A DNA stretch of 64,000 nt from positions 417,602 to 481,601 of the forward strand of contig NSIV01000002.1 of assembly GCA_002633085.1 (NCBI GenBank). The letters run 5' to 3'. The translations under genes were made by a program, and so were the position numbers. Below are positions 16,690 to 25,808 of this stretch, piece by piece. Within the stretch, counting starts at the first letter, position 1, and the number at the start of each line of letters is the position of its first letter. The notes beneath the pieces are model-generated. The model ran no database searches, was not told where the DNA came from, and saw only the letters and a program-made list of their open reading frames with translations. The stretch comes from Curvibacter sp. PD_MW3. Its GTDB lineage: Bacteria > Pseudomonadota > Gammaproteobacteria > Burkholderiales > Burkholderiaceae_C.

Positions 16690-16899
16690 ACACCCATGCT
16701 AAAACTGCGTCGCTTCATTCCCTATCCGAGCTATCGGGGAATGGGCTTGGCACGTGGTTACTTTAGCGCCGTAACACCCCCCTGAGACCCGCTGTCTCCT
16801 GCGGTTTCGTTCAGGACTGTTGCGCACGGTCCTGGCTTGGCGGCTCTGTCTGCTCCCCTTTGTTCTGTGTTCCAGCTTTTCTGCTGGGCATTTATCCCT
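16690..16899 (+). promoter_or_regulatory. Structured leader upstream of sulP
   Basis: Two good hairpins precede the SulP start. The first pairs CATTCC (16716-16721) and CCGA (16726-16729) with TCGG (16734-16737) and GGAATG (16738-16743) around GCTA. The second pairs AGGACTGT (16813-16820) with ACGGTCCT (16826-16833) around TGCGC. A -10 like TAAAAT lies at 16683-16688. I do not recognise a known riboswitch class. The 344 bases upstream of this leader, 16344-16687, hold no gene that I can support. Confidence 0.5.
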
Positions 16900-18381
16900 A
16901 TGCCCTTAAAAAATTTCCGCCAGGACTGGCTTTCCAATGTCCGCAATGATCTGCTCGCCGGCCTCGTGGTCGCGCTCGCACTCATCCCCGAGGCCATCGC
17001 CTTTTCCATCATTGCCGGCGTCGACCCCAAGGTGGGTCTCTATGCCTCTTTCTGCATTTCTGTGGTTATTGCCTTCGCAGGCGGGCGCCCGGGCATGATC
17101 TCGGCGGCTACCGGCGCCATGGCACTGCTCATGGTGACGTTGGTGAAAGACCATGGCCTGCAATACCTGCTGGCTGCCACCGTGCTCACCGGCGTGCTGC
17201 AGATCATCGCCGGCTGGGTGAAGCTGGGCGCGCTGATGCGTTTTGTTTCGCGCTCGGTGGTCACCGGCTTCGTCAATGCCCTGGCCATCCTGATCTTCAT
17301 GGCCCAGCTGCCCGAGCTTATCAATGTCACCTGGCATGTCTACGCCATGACGGCCGCGGGGCTCGGCATCATCTACGGCTTCCCCTACATCACCAAGGCG
17401 ATTCCGTCACCGTTGGTGACCATCGTGGTGCTGACCGCTGTGGCCATCGCGCTGGACCTGGAAATCCGCACCGTGGGCGACATGGGGGCGCTGCCCGACA
17501 GCCTGCCGGTGTTCCTGATTCCCGACATTCCGTTGACTTTCGAGACGCTGAAGATCATCTTCCCCTACTCGCTGACGCTCATGGTGGTGGGCCTGCTGGA
17601 ATCGCTCATGACGGCCACCATCGTCGACGACCTGACCGACACCAAGAGTGACAAGAACCGCGAATGCGTGGGCCAGGGCGTGGCCAACATTGCCACCGGC
17701 TTCATCGGTGGCATGGCGGGCTGCGCCATGATTGGCCAGTCCGTCATCAATGTGAAGTCCGGCGGGCGCGGGCGCCTGTCCACCTTCGCGGCCGGCGTTT
17801 TTCTGTTGCTGATGGTGGTGTTTCTGGGCCAGTGGGTGTCCCAGATTCCCATGGCCGCGCTGGTGGCCGTGATGATCATGGTGTCCATCGGCACCTTCAA
17901 CTGGGGCTCGATCCGCAATCTGCGTGAGCACCCGAAAAGCTCCAGCGTGGTGATGATCGCCACCGTGGTGGTCACGGTGGCTACGCACGACCTGGCAAAG
18001 GGCGTCCTCACCGGCGTGCTGCTTTCCGGTTTCTTTTTTGCGCACAAGGTCGGGCAAATCCTGCGGGTCCGCTCACAGGCCGAAGACGAGGGGCACACCC
18101 GCACCTACACCGTGATCGGCCAGGTTTTCTTTGCCAGTGCCGACCGCTTTGCCAACGCCTTCGACTACAAGGAAGTCATCGACAAGGTGCGCATCGACGT
18201 CGGTCGCGCGCATTTCTGGGACATCACCGCCGTCAGCGCGCTGGACAAGGTGGTGCTTAAGTTCCGCCGCGAGGGTACGGAGGTTGAGGTCATAGGCCTC
18301 AACGAGGCCAGCGCCACCCTGATCGATAAGTTCGCTGTCCACGATAAGGATGGCGCCGACGATCTGCTACTGGGCCACTGA
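16900..18381 (+). CDS. SulP family anion transporter with STAS domain
   Basis: The 493-residue protein has 10-12 hydrophobic segments, the SulP start [20 protein letters not shown] and the helix [22 protein letters not shown]-terminal STAS domain (about residues 395-490) contains [20 protein letters not shown]. SulP proteins of this branch move sulfate, bicarbonate or other anions across the inner membrane. ATG 16900 gives the standard N-terminus [10 protein letters not shown]; the frame is open upstream from a TTG that lies in the leader. It is followed by a universal stress protein and a TraR/DksA-type gene, a linkage that suggests stress or pH response. The substrate cannot be told from sequence alone. 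Confidence 0.9.
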   Translation: MPLKNFRQDWLSNVRNDLLAGLVVALALIPEAIAFSIIAGVDPKVGLYASFCISVVIAFAGGRPGMISAATGAMALLMVTLVKDHGLQYLLAATVLTGVLQIIAGWVKLGALMRFVSRSVVTGFVNALAILIFMAQLPELINVTWHVYAMTAAGLGIIYGFPYITKAIPSPLVTIVVLTAVAIALDLEIRTVGDMGALPDSLPVFLIPDIPLTFETLKIIFPYSLTLMVVGLLESLMTATIVDDLTDTKSDKNRECVGQGVANIATGFIGGMAGCAMIGQSVINVKSGGRGRLSTFAAGVFLLLMVVFLGQWVSQIPMAALVAVMIMVSIGTFNWGSIRNLREHPKSSSVVMIATVVVTVATHDLAKGVLTGVLLSGFFFAHKVGQILRVRSQAEDEGHTRTYTVIGQVFFASADRFANAFDYKEVIDKVRIDVGRAHFWDITAVSALDKVVLKFRREGTEVEVIGLNEASATLIDKFAVHDKDGADDLLLGH

Positions 18382-18391
18382 GGACGACACG

Positions 18392-19261
18392 ATGAAAATT
18401 AATACCGATAACAAGGTGCTGGCCTGCGTAGACCAGTCCCGATTTGCCGAGACCGTGGCCGATTACGCAGCCTGGGCTGCGCAGCGCATGGGTGCACCGC
18501 TGGAACTCCTGCACGTAATCGAGCGCCACCCTGAGTTCTCCACCAGCCAGGACCACAGCGGTGCCATCGGCTTAGGCGCACAGGACAGCCTGCTGGACCA
18601 GCTCAGCAACGAAGACGAGGTCCGTAGCCGCAGCCAGCGTGAAGCTGGGCGCGTCTTCCTCAACCATCTGCACAAGCGCGCTCAGGCCGCGGGTGTGGCC
18701 GTGGTGGACATGCGTCAGCGCCACGGTGACCTGGCCGAGACGCTCGCCGACCAACAGGCCGAGGTTCGCCTCTTCGTGCTGGGCCGCCGTGGCGCGTCGG
18801 CGGAGTTGAGTCAGCGCGACTTGGGCCGCAACCTCGAATGGGTGGTGCGCGCTGTCGAGCGGCCCATCTTGGCGGTCAAGGAGAGTTATCAGGAGCCCAC
18901 GCGGGTGCTGCTGGCCTTCGACGGCAGCAGCGTGACGCGTCGCGGGGTGGAAATGATCGCCGCCAGCCCGCTTCTCAAAGGCCTGCCCATCCACGTGCTG
19001 ATGGCCGGGAAGCCGCAGGCCCAGGGGCCGAAACAGATCGAATGGGCGCAACAGACGCTAACCGAAGCTGGTTTCATGGTCACGGCCGAGATTGTCGATG
19101 GCGATCCCGAATCCGTGATCAACCGCACAGCGCAACAGGGTGGACACGATCTGCTGGTCATGGGTGCCTACAGCCACTCGCCGCTGCGCAGCCTACTGCT
19201 CGGCAGCAAGACTAGCGAGCTACTGCGTTCGTCCAAAATGGCCACGCTGCTGCTGCGCTAA
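18392..19261 (+). CDS. Tandem universal stress protein (UspA)
   Basis: The 289-residue protein has two Usp domains. The first (residues 8-155) opens KVLACVDQSRFAETVADYA; the second (residues 165-285) opens RVLLAFDGSSVTRRG and ends with LVMGAYSHSPLRSLLLGSKT, the ATP-binding G-x-x-G-x9-G-S pattern. The first domain has LFVLGRRGASAE in the same place. Tandem Usp proteins are commonly encoded next to SulP transporters and act as cytoplasmic stress or energy-status factors. It starts ten bases after sulP and so belongs to the same operon. Confidence 0.9.
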   Translation: MKINTDNKVLACVDQSRFAETVADYAAWAAQRMGAPLELLHVIERHPEFSTSQDHSGAIGLGAQDSLLDQLSNEDEVRSRSQREAGRVFLNHLHKRAQAAGVAVVDMRQRHGDLAETLADQQAEVRLFVLGRRGASAELSQRDLGRNLEWVVRAVERPILAVKESYQEPTRVLLAFDGSSVTRRGVEMIAASPLLKGLPIHVLMAGKPQAQGPKQIEWAQQTLTEAGFMVTAEIVDGDPESVINRTAQQGGHDLLVMGAYSHSPLRSLLLGSKTSELLRSSKMATLLLR

Positions 19262-19281
19262 GAGCGTACCGGGCTGACGTC

Positions 19282-19623
19282 ATGAGCACTGATCCCGACG
19301 CGGTCCGCCAGCGCCTGCAGCAGGATCTGGCGCAGATAGAGCTGGCGCTGGTGGAGTCCGTCAGCGCGACGGCTACCGTCATGCTCGACCAGTCTAGCGT
19401 CGGTCGACTCTCGCGCATGGACGCCTTGCAACAACAGGCTCTGGCCCAGGAAATGAGGGGTCGACTGCAGCTTTCAAAGCGCAAGCTGGAGGCAGCTATG
19501 GTGCGGCTGGACGCCGGCCGCTACGGCTTATGTTGCGATTGCGGCGAGCCCATGGAGGCTGACCGCTTGGACCGTGACCCGGCCGCTATCTTCTGCCTTG
19601 AATGTATGTCGACACGGATCTAA
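19282..19623 (+). CDS. TraR/DksA-type zinc finger protein
   Basis: The 113-residue protein has an N-terminal helical hairpin and a C-terminal C4 zinc finger CCDCGEPMEADRLDRDPAAI then FCLEC, the DksA/TraR signature. Such proteins bind in the RNA polymerase secondary channel and adjust transcription, with or without ppGpp. The coiled-coil tip normally carries acidic residues (DxxDxA in DksA); here the region around residues 40-60 (SVGRLSRMDALQQQALAQEM) is the YbiI/UspA-linked variety instead. It lies 20 bases after the Usp gene and is likely co-expressed. Confidence 0.88.
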   Translation: MSTDPDAVRQRLQQDLAQIELALVESVSATATVMLDQSSVGRLSRMDALQQQALAQEMRGRLQLSKRKLEAAMVRLDAGRYGLCCDCGEPMEADRLDRDPAAIFCLECMSTRI

Positions 19624-19632
19624 CTAGCTGCA

Positions 19633-20943
19633 ATGACCTCTGCGCCTTCCATCCCGTTTCTGAGACAACCGTCCTGCCGTCTGGTAGTGATTAGCCAGGA
19701 CACGGGACTCCAAAAACAGCTCAGTAACGTTTTGCATGCGCAGGATGTTTATGTCTTGCAGGCTGTGGATATTCAGGCAGGACTTGCCCTGCTTACCGAA
19801 GAAGATGGAGGAGCACTTCACTCGACTCAGCTGCTGTTGGTCGCCTTGCACGAACTCGTTCTGCAAAAACCGGCGATCAAGCAGCGAATTGCACTGTTGC
19901 AGGGGCGTAGCAAATTGCACTTGATGGCAGCGAGATCAGGGCCCGACCCGGATACGCGGGCCGTCCAACCCGCAGTTGTCGACGAAACTCTTCATTGGCC
20001 CCTGGATCAGAACGAGGTTGCCCGCCGAGTCAGACTGCATCTGGCCGGCAAGGCGGCGGAGCTAAAGGCGAGTTTTGCCGACGCTTTGCTGGCCTGCATT
20101 GGCGATGCAATGATGATCACCGATGCGAACGATCGCATCCTCTGGATCAATGCGCCGTTTACCACACTCACGGGTTACACCCTTGAAGAGATTGTCGGAA
20201 AAAACCCGGATTACATGCGCGTCAAGAACAACCGCGCCGACGTGCTGACCTCACTCTGGCAGGAGGTGCACGATGCCGGACACTGGCGTGGCGAAATCTT
20301 TAGCCGGCGCAAGAGTGGCGAGCTTTATGCGGAATGGCTTTCGGTGAGTGTTCTGAAAAGCCCAGATGGGCATGTCGATGGCTATGTCTCGATATTCACC
20401 GATATCACGGAACGAAAGATCCGCGAAGAGCATCTGGAGCATCAGGCGCTTCACGATCCACTGACAGGTCTTCCCAATCGCGCCCTGCTAGAAGACCGCT
20501 TTCAATCGGCCATCTCGACCCGTAGCGCAGCAATGTTGGCGCTGCTTTTCCTTGACCTGGATGGCTTCAAGGCCATCAACGACGAGCATGGCCATGTGGT
20601 CGGAGATCAGGTGCTGATCCAGGTCGCAGACAGACTGAGAAAGACTCTCCGCACCAGTGACACCGTGGCCAGATTTGGCGGTGATGAATTCGTCTGCATG
20701 CTGACGGATATTCACGACGAGCATGAAGCGGCCATGGTGACGCAAAAAGTGCTTGACGCAATGGGCGAGCATTTCCTGCTGCAGGAGCGCACCTTCACAT
20801 TGAGCTGCAGCATCGGGGTCAGTATGTATCCAAAGGACGGCATCCTATTCGATACCTTGCTGCGTCTGGCTGATACAGCCATGTATGAGGCGAAGAAATC
20901 AGGTAAGGCCCAATTTCGGCGAGCCAAGCGCACCTCATCCTGA
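19633..20943 (+). CDS. Diguanylate cyclase with degenerate receiver and PAS domains
   Basis: The 436-residue protein has an N-terminal receiver-like fold (residues 10-130) without an obvious phospho-acceptor Asp, a PAS domain (about 145-260: ACIGDAMMITDANDRILWIN, GYTLEEIVGKNPDYM, TDITERKIREE) and a C-terminal GGDEF domain. The active site reads RFGGDEF. An inhibitory RxxD site, RTSD, lies five residues upstream, so product inhibition by cyclic di-GMP is likely. Conserved HDPLTGLPNRALLEDR starts the domain. It starts nine bases after the TraR/DksA gene and appears to end that operon. The role is synthesis of cyclic di-GMP in response to an unknown signal. Confidence 0.92.
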   Translation: MTSAPSIPFLRQPSCRLVVISQDTGLQKQLSNVLHAQDVYVLQAVDIQAGLALLTEEDGGALHSTQLLLVALHELVLQKPAIKQRIALLQGRSKLHLMAARSGPDPDTRAVQPAVVDETLHWPLDQNEVARRVRLHLAGKAAELKASFADALLACIGDAMMITDANDRILWINAPFTTLTGYTLEEIVGKNPDYMRVKNNRADVLTSLWQEVHDAGHWRGEIFSRRKSGELYAEWLSVSVLKSPDGHVDGYVSIFTDITERKIREEHLEHQALHDPLTGLPNRALLEDRFQSAISTRSAAMLALLFLDLDGFKAINDEHGHVVGDQVLIQVADRLRKTLRTSDTVARFGGDEFVCMLTDIHDEHEAAMVTQKVLDAMGEHFLLQERTFTLSCSIGVSMYPKDGILFDTLLRLADTAMYEAKKSGKAQFRRAKRTSS

Positions 20944-21350
20944 GTGGCGAGGTGGCATGAGCATAGGCGTCTTCAGAGCAGAAATAATAAAGCGTATGGA
21001 GAATAGACAAAAAGATCGGGATACCGAGTGGGCAGCAAAAGTTTTGCCAACGTCAGTTTATTCACGCGAAACCGGCCATGGGGCTGGCGAGGGCGCGGAC
21101 ACCCAAATGACCGCAAGCGGGAAGAAACTGTGAAGTGACTGCGCAGACACGACCGGCAGCAATCGCTGCAATCCTGCCGTCCACCAGAGGTGTCAGCTTC
21201 AGATTGCTGCCATTCAGATTCCGGTGGACAAGTGACGGCCTGCGTCTATAGCGGACGTCCAGGACTAGAGTCGGAAGTTGTCGCTCTATGCCCCTTTTGG
21301 GGGATACGTTAGGCTGCACAAAGCGTTAGAACGGATCGTTCTACCAGTGG
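20944..21350. other. Intergenic stretch with a small palindrome
   Basis: No gene is supported in these 407 bases. AGAACG (21328-21333) and CGTTCT (21337-21342) form a palindrome around GAT, nine bases after the end of the lipoprotein gene on the minus strand. Without a T-run it is a poor terminator. A solitary GTTAGGC at 21309 recalls an integron core site but has no partner half. Confidence 0.45.
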
Positions 21351-22478
21351 CTAAGAACGCCGATCTCCAATTCTGTATCCATTGGGGCACCATTGAACGG
21401 GATTCCGCGATAGCTCAGATATCAAAGCATTGACCAACGGCTTGCCACCCGGGAACGGGAGGTAGAGTCCGACGACCCTAGGGAACTTAATAGTTTCGGC
21501 CTGGTGCAGCATCGATTTGATTGATCCAATGGCCACGAAGGCGTTCTCTGTCGTTGTTCTACTTAATTCGCTTTGCACGGGAAGCGCCGACGCCACGGCC
21601 TGACTGTTGACGCCTAATGTCTGCACCGTCAATGACCCTACGAGCCTCTTCGCTTCAGCCTCGGCACCGATTACCCCAATACCTGAGATATTCGCACCCT
21701 GAGTTATTGATACTCCTTCGGCTACGATTCGAAGCCCGACCCCAACGTACACCGGAACGCTAAACTCCTCGTACCCGTCCGACAGAAGTTTTCCCCGCTC
21801 ATCAGTAGATAGCAACGGCCCTGAACTCTTGACGTCGTACTGTTCTGTGCCAGGAATAACTTTAATTTCCTTCGATACCGATTCCCTGTCAGTAGAGAAG
21901 GATTGGTAGTCTGCACCCTGAACAAAGTTCACCGGCTGGCGTGTTGTGCTCTGCTCACGGGCCTCTTGGCCTCTCCCCCCGGTAGTTGAAGTAGATTGAA
22001 CCAGCGCCGTCTTTCTGATCCAGATGCTCTTATTAACTGTATCTGAATTAACGTAGTCTGCGGTGAGCTTGTATGTTGACCCCGTTGCGCCTGCTTTGGA
22101 GACGCCGTAGGTCACGTTACCTTTGGTATCAGACGACTCCATACTCATGCGGACCGCATTGTCCGGGAGCAGATCGAGCAGCCTTATCCTCCCTTTGGGA
22201 TCGCTGAGATCGGCATAAGTTGCCGAGCACTCACCCGGCTCAATGTGTACCTTTGTTGGATCGATCGGAATGTAGGTGTATCCGGAGGCACTTTCGCCCA
22301 ACGTCTCTGGTGTCAGGCGTTGACTCAGCGCTTGACATCCAGTTAGCGCGAGACTGGCAATAAGTAGCGCCACACTTTGAGGTCCATGGTCACGTAGGCG
22401 CAGGAACCTAGAGCACGATCCGCCCATACCCAGCAGGCTGCATCGTGACAACTGAATCATTTGATTGCGTGCATTCAT
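21351..22478 (-). CDS. Putative lipoprotein of unknown function
   Basis: I do not recognise the family. ATG 22478 has a GGGAGAGGA box upstream and gives 375 residues. A hydrophobic segment SVALLIASLALTGCQALS holds a lipobox (LTGC), but it is preceded by about 34 residues containing two cysteines and many Arg, an unusually long leader; an internal start nearer the hydrophobic segment is possible. The mature part is rich in Ser, Thr and Gly, with beta-type sequence such as YDVKSSGPLLSTDERGKLLS and VPVYVGVGLRIVAEGVSI. It has no enzyme motif. It stands alone between two gene-free stretches, next to an attC-like site. Confidence 0.6.
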   Translation of the reverse strand: MNARNQMIQLSRCSLLGMGGSCSRFLRLRDHGPQSVALLIASLALTGCQALSQRLTPETLGESASGYTYIPIDPTKVHIEPGECSATYADLSDPKGRIRLLDLLPDNAVRMSMESSDTKGNVTYGVSKAGATGSTYKLTADYVNSDTVNKSIWIRKTALVQSTSTTGGRGQEAREQSTTRQPVNFVQGADYQSFSTDRESVSKEIKVIPGTEQYDVKSSGPLLSTDERGKLLSDGYEEFSVPVYVGVGLRIVAEGVSITQGANISGIGVIGAEAEAKRLVGSLTVQTLGVNSQAVASALPVQSELSRTTTENAFVAIGSIKSMLHQAETIKFPRVVGLYLPFPGGKPLVNALISELSRNPVQWCPNGYRIGDRRS

Positions 22479-22677
22479 AGTCCTCTCCCTTAATAGGCAT
22501 CGGCATCCCAGCGCTCGCACATCTCAGAAGGAAGCCAAGATCTTTGCGGCTTCGATGTTAAACGATCATGACACTCACACACCCGTCCCACACGACCTGA
22601 AGCTTTAGCGAATCTGCAGGACTCGGAGCCCCGTCGATTGCAAAAGACGGGTCCACAGCGATCATTTGATTTGTGCG

Positions 22678-22742
22678 GCCTAACCCCTCGCTCAACCCCC
22701 TACACGCTACAGCAGGCGGGGTTAGCTCGAACGTTGAGGGCA
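22678..22742 (+). repeat. Integron attC-like recombination site
   Basis: The stretch starts GCCTAAC, continues CCCTCGCTCAACCCC, and returns with GGGGTTAGCTCGAACGTTGAGG. GCCTAAC fits the RYYYAAC core. TCAACCCC pairs with GGGGTTAG in the usual imperfect way, and CTCGAACGTT is a sequence I know from attC sites. The last core reads GTTGAGG instead of GTTRRRY, so it is slightly off consensus. No integron integrase gene is seen. Neighbouring bases of the 22479-22924 gap hold no other recognisable feature. Confidence 0.55.
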
Positions 22743-22924
22743 ACCAATCTTGGCATCAATCAGCAGCTTAGTGGTCGAAACCAGACTTCTAGGGATCCGA
22801 GGCGACTGACTGCAATCGCTGCGTTGCAGTCGCTCGAATAAAGCAACCCAGGGCTCGTATCTCATTCCAAGGGGTGTGGGTCAATCTTCTCAAAGTAATG
22901 CCGCAAGGTCAGACCTTTCACGGG

Positions 22925-23473
22925 CTAACGGTCATTTTCTACAGGGGGAATCAACTTTAATGGAGTTGGTCTCTTCAACTTCATCCGCAACTCTCGATTC
23001 TCGTCTTCGAGTTGTCTACATCTCTCTGATATCTCAGCCAACTCGGCCTTGGCACGGTCCAGATCAGTTTCGCTGATCCGATGGCTCTCCAACAGAGCAG
23101 CATGCAGGTCTTCGTGATCTTGCAGTCGCGACTGCAAGTCGCGCCGCACACGTTTGTGGCCGACAACAGCGGCCACCTTGACCGATCTTATCCAACTCTT
23201 GATTTCCGCGACTAGGCCGCTGTAGTGCGGTTTGTGAAGGGTAACTGGATGCAGCGAGGCGCGCCTCGCAACCTCGGCCTGCGAGATCACACCTTTGTTG
23301 TGAGGATATACGCCACGATTTCCGGATATTTCTTCCTGCATCACCTTCATTGCCTCGCGCGCCCTATCATGTGAGTTCTGGATAGTCGCGTCGTGATGCG
23401 CACGCTTACTCGCGCCGATACTCTTCCGCCGCAGAAGTGAACGATCTGGTTCGCCGCGTTTAGCCACCTTCAT
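22925..23473 (-). CDS. ginD: GinD-like HTH and coiled-coil accessory protein
   Basis: The 182-residue protein is the last of the four-gene recombination unit. It carries a helix-turn-helix-like segment near residues 60-85 (GVISQAEVARRASLHPVTLH) and a long C-terminal coiled coil (about residues 120-170: LESHRISETDLDRAKAELAE then ISERCRQLEDENRELRMKLK). This matches the DNA-binding accessory protein of GInt islands and TnpC of Tn554 in general design. ATG 23473 is chosen over one at 23497 because a GGGGGA box precedes it; it overlaps the previous gene by 14 bases. The role is presumably to direct the recombinases to their sites. The gene symbol is by architecture only. Confidence 0.7.
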   Translation of the reverse strand: MKVAKRGEPDRSLLRRKSIGASKRAHHDATIQNSHDRAREAMKVMQEEISGNRGVYPHNKGVISQAEVARRASLHPVTLHKPHYSGLVAEIKSWIRSVKVAAVVGHKRVRRDLQSRLQDHEDLHAALLESHRISETDLDRAKAELAEISERCRQLEDENRELRMKLKRPTPLKLIPPVENDR

Positions 23474-25808
23474 GAAATCCCCCACTTGGAGCGCCATTCA
23501 TCAATGAGTTCACGACAGAATCGCTCATCCATTTGTCGCGAAGGTCCTGAAATCTCGGAATATGTGCTCGAATCTGACCAGCCCAGAATGCTGCCGATAA
23601 GACCTCACCTTTTTCTGATTCACTCACATATGCGGCCACAGCATCGTGTATAGCACCGTCAACGTCAGCCCGGAGAAATGCCTCCTCGAGGCGGTGGTCG
23701 CAGCTGCTTTGGCACCGCGATGGCTCTGGTCGACCGGTTCCCTTGTTGCAGGGACCGGCCTGTCCTGGAACTTTGGTGCACACGACACCATGCCGAACCT
23801 GCTCCCAGGCTTGGCCCTGGAACGTCAACAATTCAGCCAGCTCGGCAATACTGTCCGCACCAAAGTCCTGCCCTCGACGAAACGAATCTCGCCGAGATGT
23901 CTCTATTGCCGTTCGGACCTTGAGAGCCGCCAATCCCCCATACCCACCCAATAGGCTCGATTGCTCTGCTGAACCGGCGATGTCGGCTTCCACCATGAGA
24001 TGAATTGCCTCCTTTGCGCGCATTACTCGAAGCTCTCGCTCCACTACCTCAATCTCCGCGCGTAGCTCCTTGTCCGAGAGAATGTAGAACAAAGTCATCT
24101 CGATATTCTTATGACCAAATAGGCCCATAAGTATGGATGGTGCTTGCGTCAAGGCGAGCGCCACTAGCCGGGCCAGAGTCTTTCGGAACCGATGAGATCG
24201 GAGGTTCTGCCCGGCTGGCGCACCGTCCATATCAAGTGCACGTGCAAACGTCGCCAGTGCTCTATTTATGTCGAGGAGTGGCTTCGACGTATCGCTCTTA
24301 CCTCCGGCGGCAGCTTGTGCCCAAAGATGCGTGGGCCCCGTAGTTGCCACCGTTAGACGATTCTCACGAGGAAGCATGCGGCCGATCTTCTCGATCAACG
24401 TGACCAATTCCACCTGTTGCTTATAGGCGTGAACCGCGACGTCAGGCAGATGCCAGTCTCTCACTCGCCCAGCGACATCATCTTCCAGCTTGAATGTTCT
24501 TCCGCGCACCAACGCGCCGTCGTGTCCGCGAAGCACCGGTCTCCCATCCACATCGAGTCGTAGGGCATTGCGTGTGAGATCCAGAGTCTCGGACTGTCTC
24601 GCCCCCATGCTCATTGCCAAGACAAAGTAGTGCGCCATCTGCACGACCCCAAGTAGCGCAACAATGTCTCTGGTCCCCCTTGGCGGCCACACCGACGCTT
24701 CCTCATCTGGAGTAGATGGATTCCTCTTATGCACAGGCATGTTGTTGGCCGCCTTTGGCAGGATCAATTGGAAAGGCGGCGCCTCAAATGCCTCGCCGTT
24801 GCGGTCTATCCATCTATACGTCTTAAGTATCGACTGAACGCCCTTGTATCTCAGATTTCGGATGGAGTCAGGTGCCATCCCCGAACTACCACTCTCATTC
24901 CAGAGGTGGGCAATCGATTCACCGATCTTCTTCAAGTTTGGATAAAGATCATTTATTAGCCAGAGGCTCCGGCTACCCATCTGGGCAACGTATTCATCAG
25001 GCAATGGAAGATGTGAATCAATTTCCAAAGGCGCAGGGTTGAACTGTCTCTCGCCGGTCATTGCCTTTGATTTCGCCTGGACTCGCAGTTGAGGGACGTC
25101 CCCCCACAGCCCCATCGCATGAAGCCGCTCCATTCGCCTGCACTCACCAAGTGCAGCGCGTCGTGCCGCATCGCTCATTCCTGCCATGTCGTCAAACTCG
25201 AGCGTTTCAAGAAGCAATGGCTCAGCTACATTTGGATCTATGAAACTGGCATCTGATTCACTAGCTACATTCTCAAAGCGACTTCGTACTGCCACCGCAA
25301 ACAACGGTGGAAGGTTCGCGTATGCGAGCCGCAGGACAGTACTAACATCAAGTGGCCTCAAGGATCCACGCTTCATCCCAACCGGCCCCACACGCAGGAG
25401 TAAAAGGTAGCGAGATAACACAAGGACTGCGAGGTCCAGTATCTGCGCCAGCTTCTGAGCATCTCCCAAACTGGGTTCGCCTGCTGTCACGCGGCGCCTC
25501 AATTCCTCTGGCAGGCAATCGACGATACGCCGGCGCAGATCTATCTCTGCGCCATTTATTGCTCGTCGTTTGAACGACGCGACCAGCCAGTGCTGAGGCG
25601 TCGCCCAGAACCCAAGTTTTTCACCGTTCAAAAGGATCGCTTGGACCTTGACGATGGAATCTGCTGGCAGGTGCTGAATATCCGAAACTTCGACTGTGCC
25701 CAGCGCGGCAAATCGTGCCGCATCAACTTCCAAGTCACTAGCACCACAGAATCCGAGGCTCCCGGCAGGATGGATTGACACATCACTTATTTCTTTGCTT
25801 CTTCGCAC
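23460..25808 (-). CDS. ginC: GinC-like large tyrosine recombinase
   Basis: The 782-residue protein has a catalytic domain of the tyrosine recombinase type in its C-terminal half. Readable elements are the first arginine in MSMGARQSETLDLTRNALRL near residue 405, the H-x-x-R box NLRSHRFRKTLARLVALALT near residue 545, and LMGLFGHKNIEMTLFYILSD near residue 570 with the His and presumed Tyr nucleophile. A cysteine-containing stretch follows near 690 (VCTKVPGQAGPCNKGTGRPE). The N-terminal 370 residues are unrecognised. It starts with GTG directly after the TAG of the preceding gene, preceded by a GGGGG box, so translation is coupled. I assign it to the GInt set by position. Confidence 0.8.
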   Translation of the reverse strand: MRRSKEISDVSIHPAGSLGFCGASDLEVDAARFAALGTVEVSDIQHLPADSIVKVQAILLNGEKLGFWATPQHWLVASFKRRAINGAEIDLRRRIVDCLPEELRRRVTAGEPSLGDAQKLAQILDLAVLVLSRYLLLLRVGPVGMKRGSLRPLDVSTVLRLAYANLPPLFAVAVRSRFENVASESDASFIDPNVAEPLLLETLEFDDMAGMSDAARRAALGECRRMERLHAMGLWGDVPQLRVQAKSKAMTGERQFNPAPLEIDSHLPLPDEYVAQMGSRSLWLINDLYPNLKKIGESIAHLWNESGSSGMAPDSIRNLRYKGVQSILKTYRWIDRNGEAFEAPPFQLILPKAANNMPVHKRNPSTPDEEASVWPPRGTRDIVALLGVVQMAHYFVLAMSMGARQSETLDLTRNALRLDVDGRPVLRGHDGALVRGRTFKLEDDVAGRVRDWHLPDVAVHAYKQQVELVTLIEKIGRMLPRENRLTVATTGPTHLWAQAAAGGKSDTSKPLLDINRALATFARALDMDGAPAGQNLRSHRFRKTLARLVALALTQAPSILMGLFGHKNIEMTLFYILSDKELRAEIEVVERELRVMRAKEAIHLMVEADIAGSAEQSSLLGGYGGLAALKVRTAIETSRRDSFRRGQDFGADSIAELAELLTFQGQAWEQVRHGVVCTKVPGQAGPCNKGTGRPEPSRCQSSCDHRLEEAFLRADVDGAIHDAVAAYVSESEKGEVLSAAFWAGQIRAHIPRFQDLRDKWMSDSVVNSLMNGAPSGGFHEGG

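Noticed and set aside
21240..21342. Second integron attC ending in GTTAGGC at 21309-21315
   Set aside because: No RYYYAAC partner and no foldable arms are found at a fitting distance upstream or on the other strand.
22558..22743. 61-residue minus-strand frame across the attC-like site
   Set aside because: Short and without family motif or ribosome site; it overlaps the recombination-like site.
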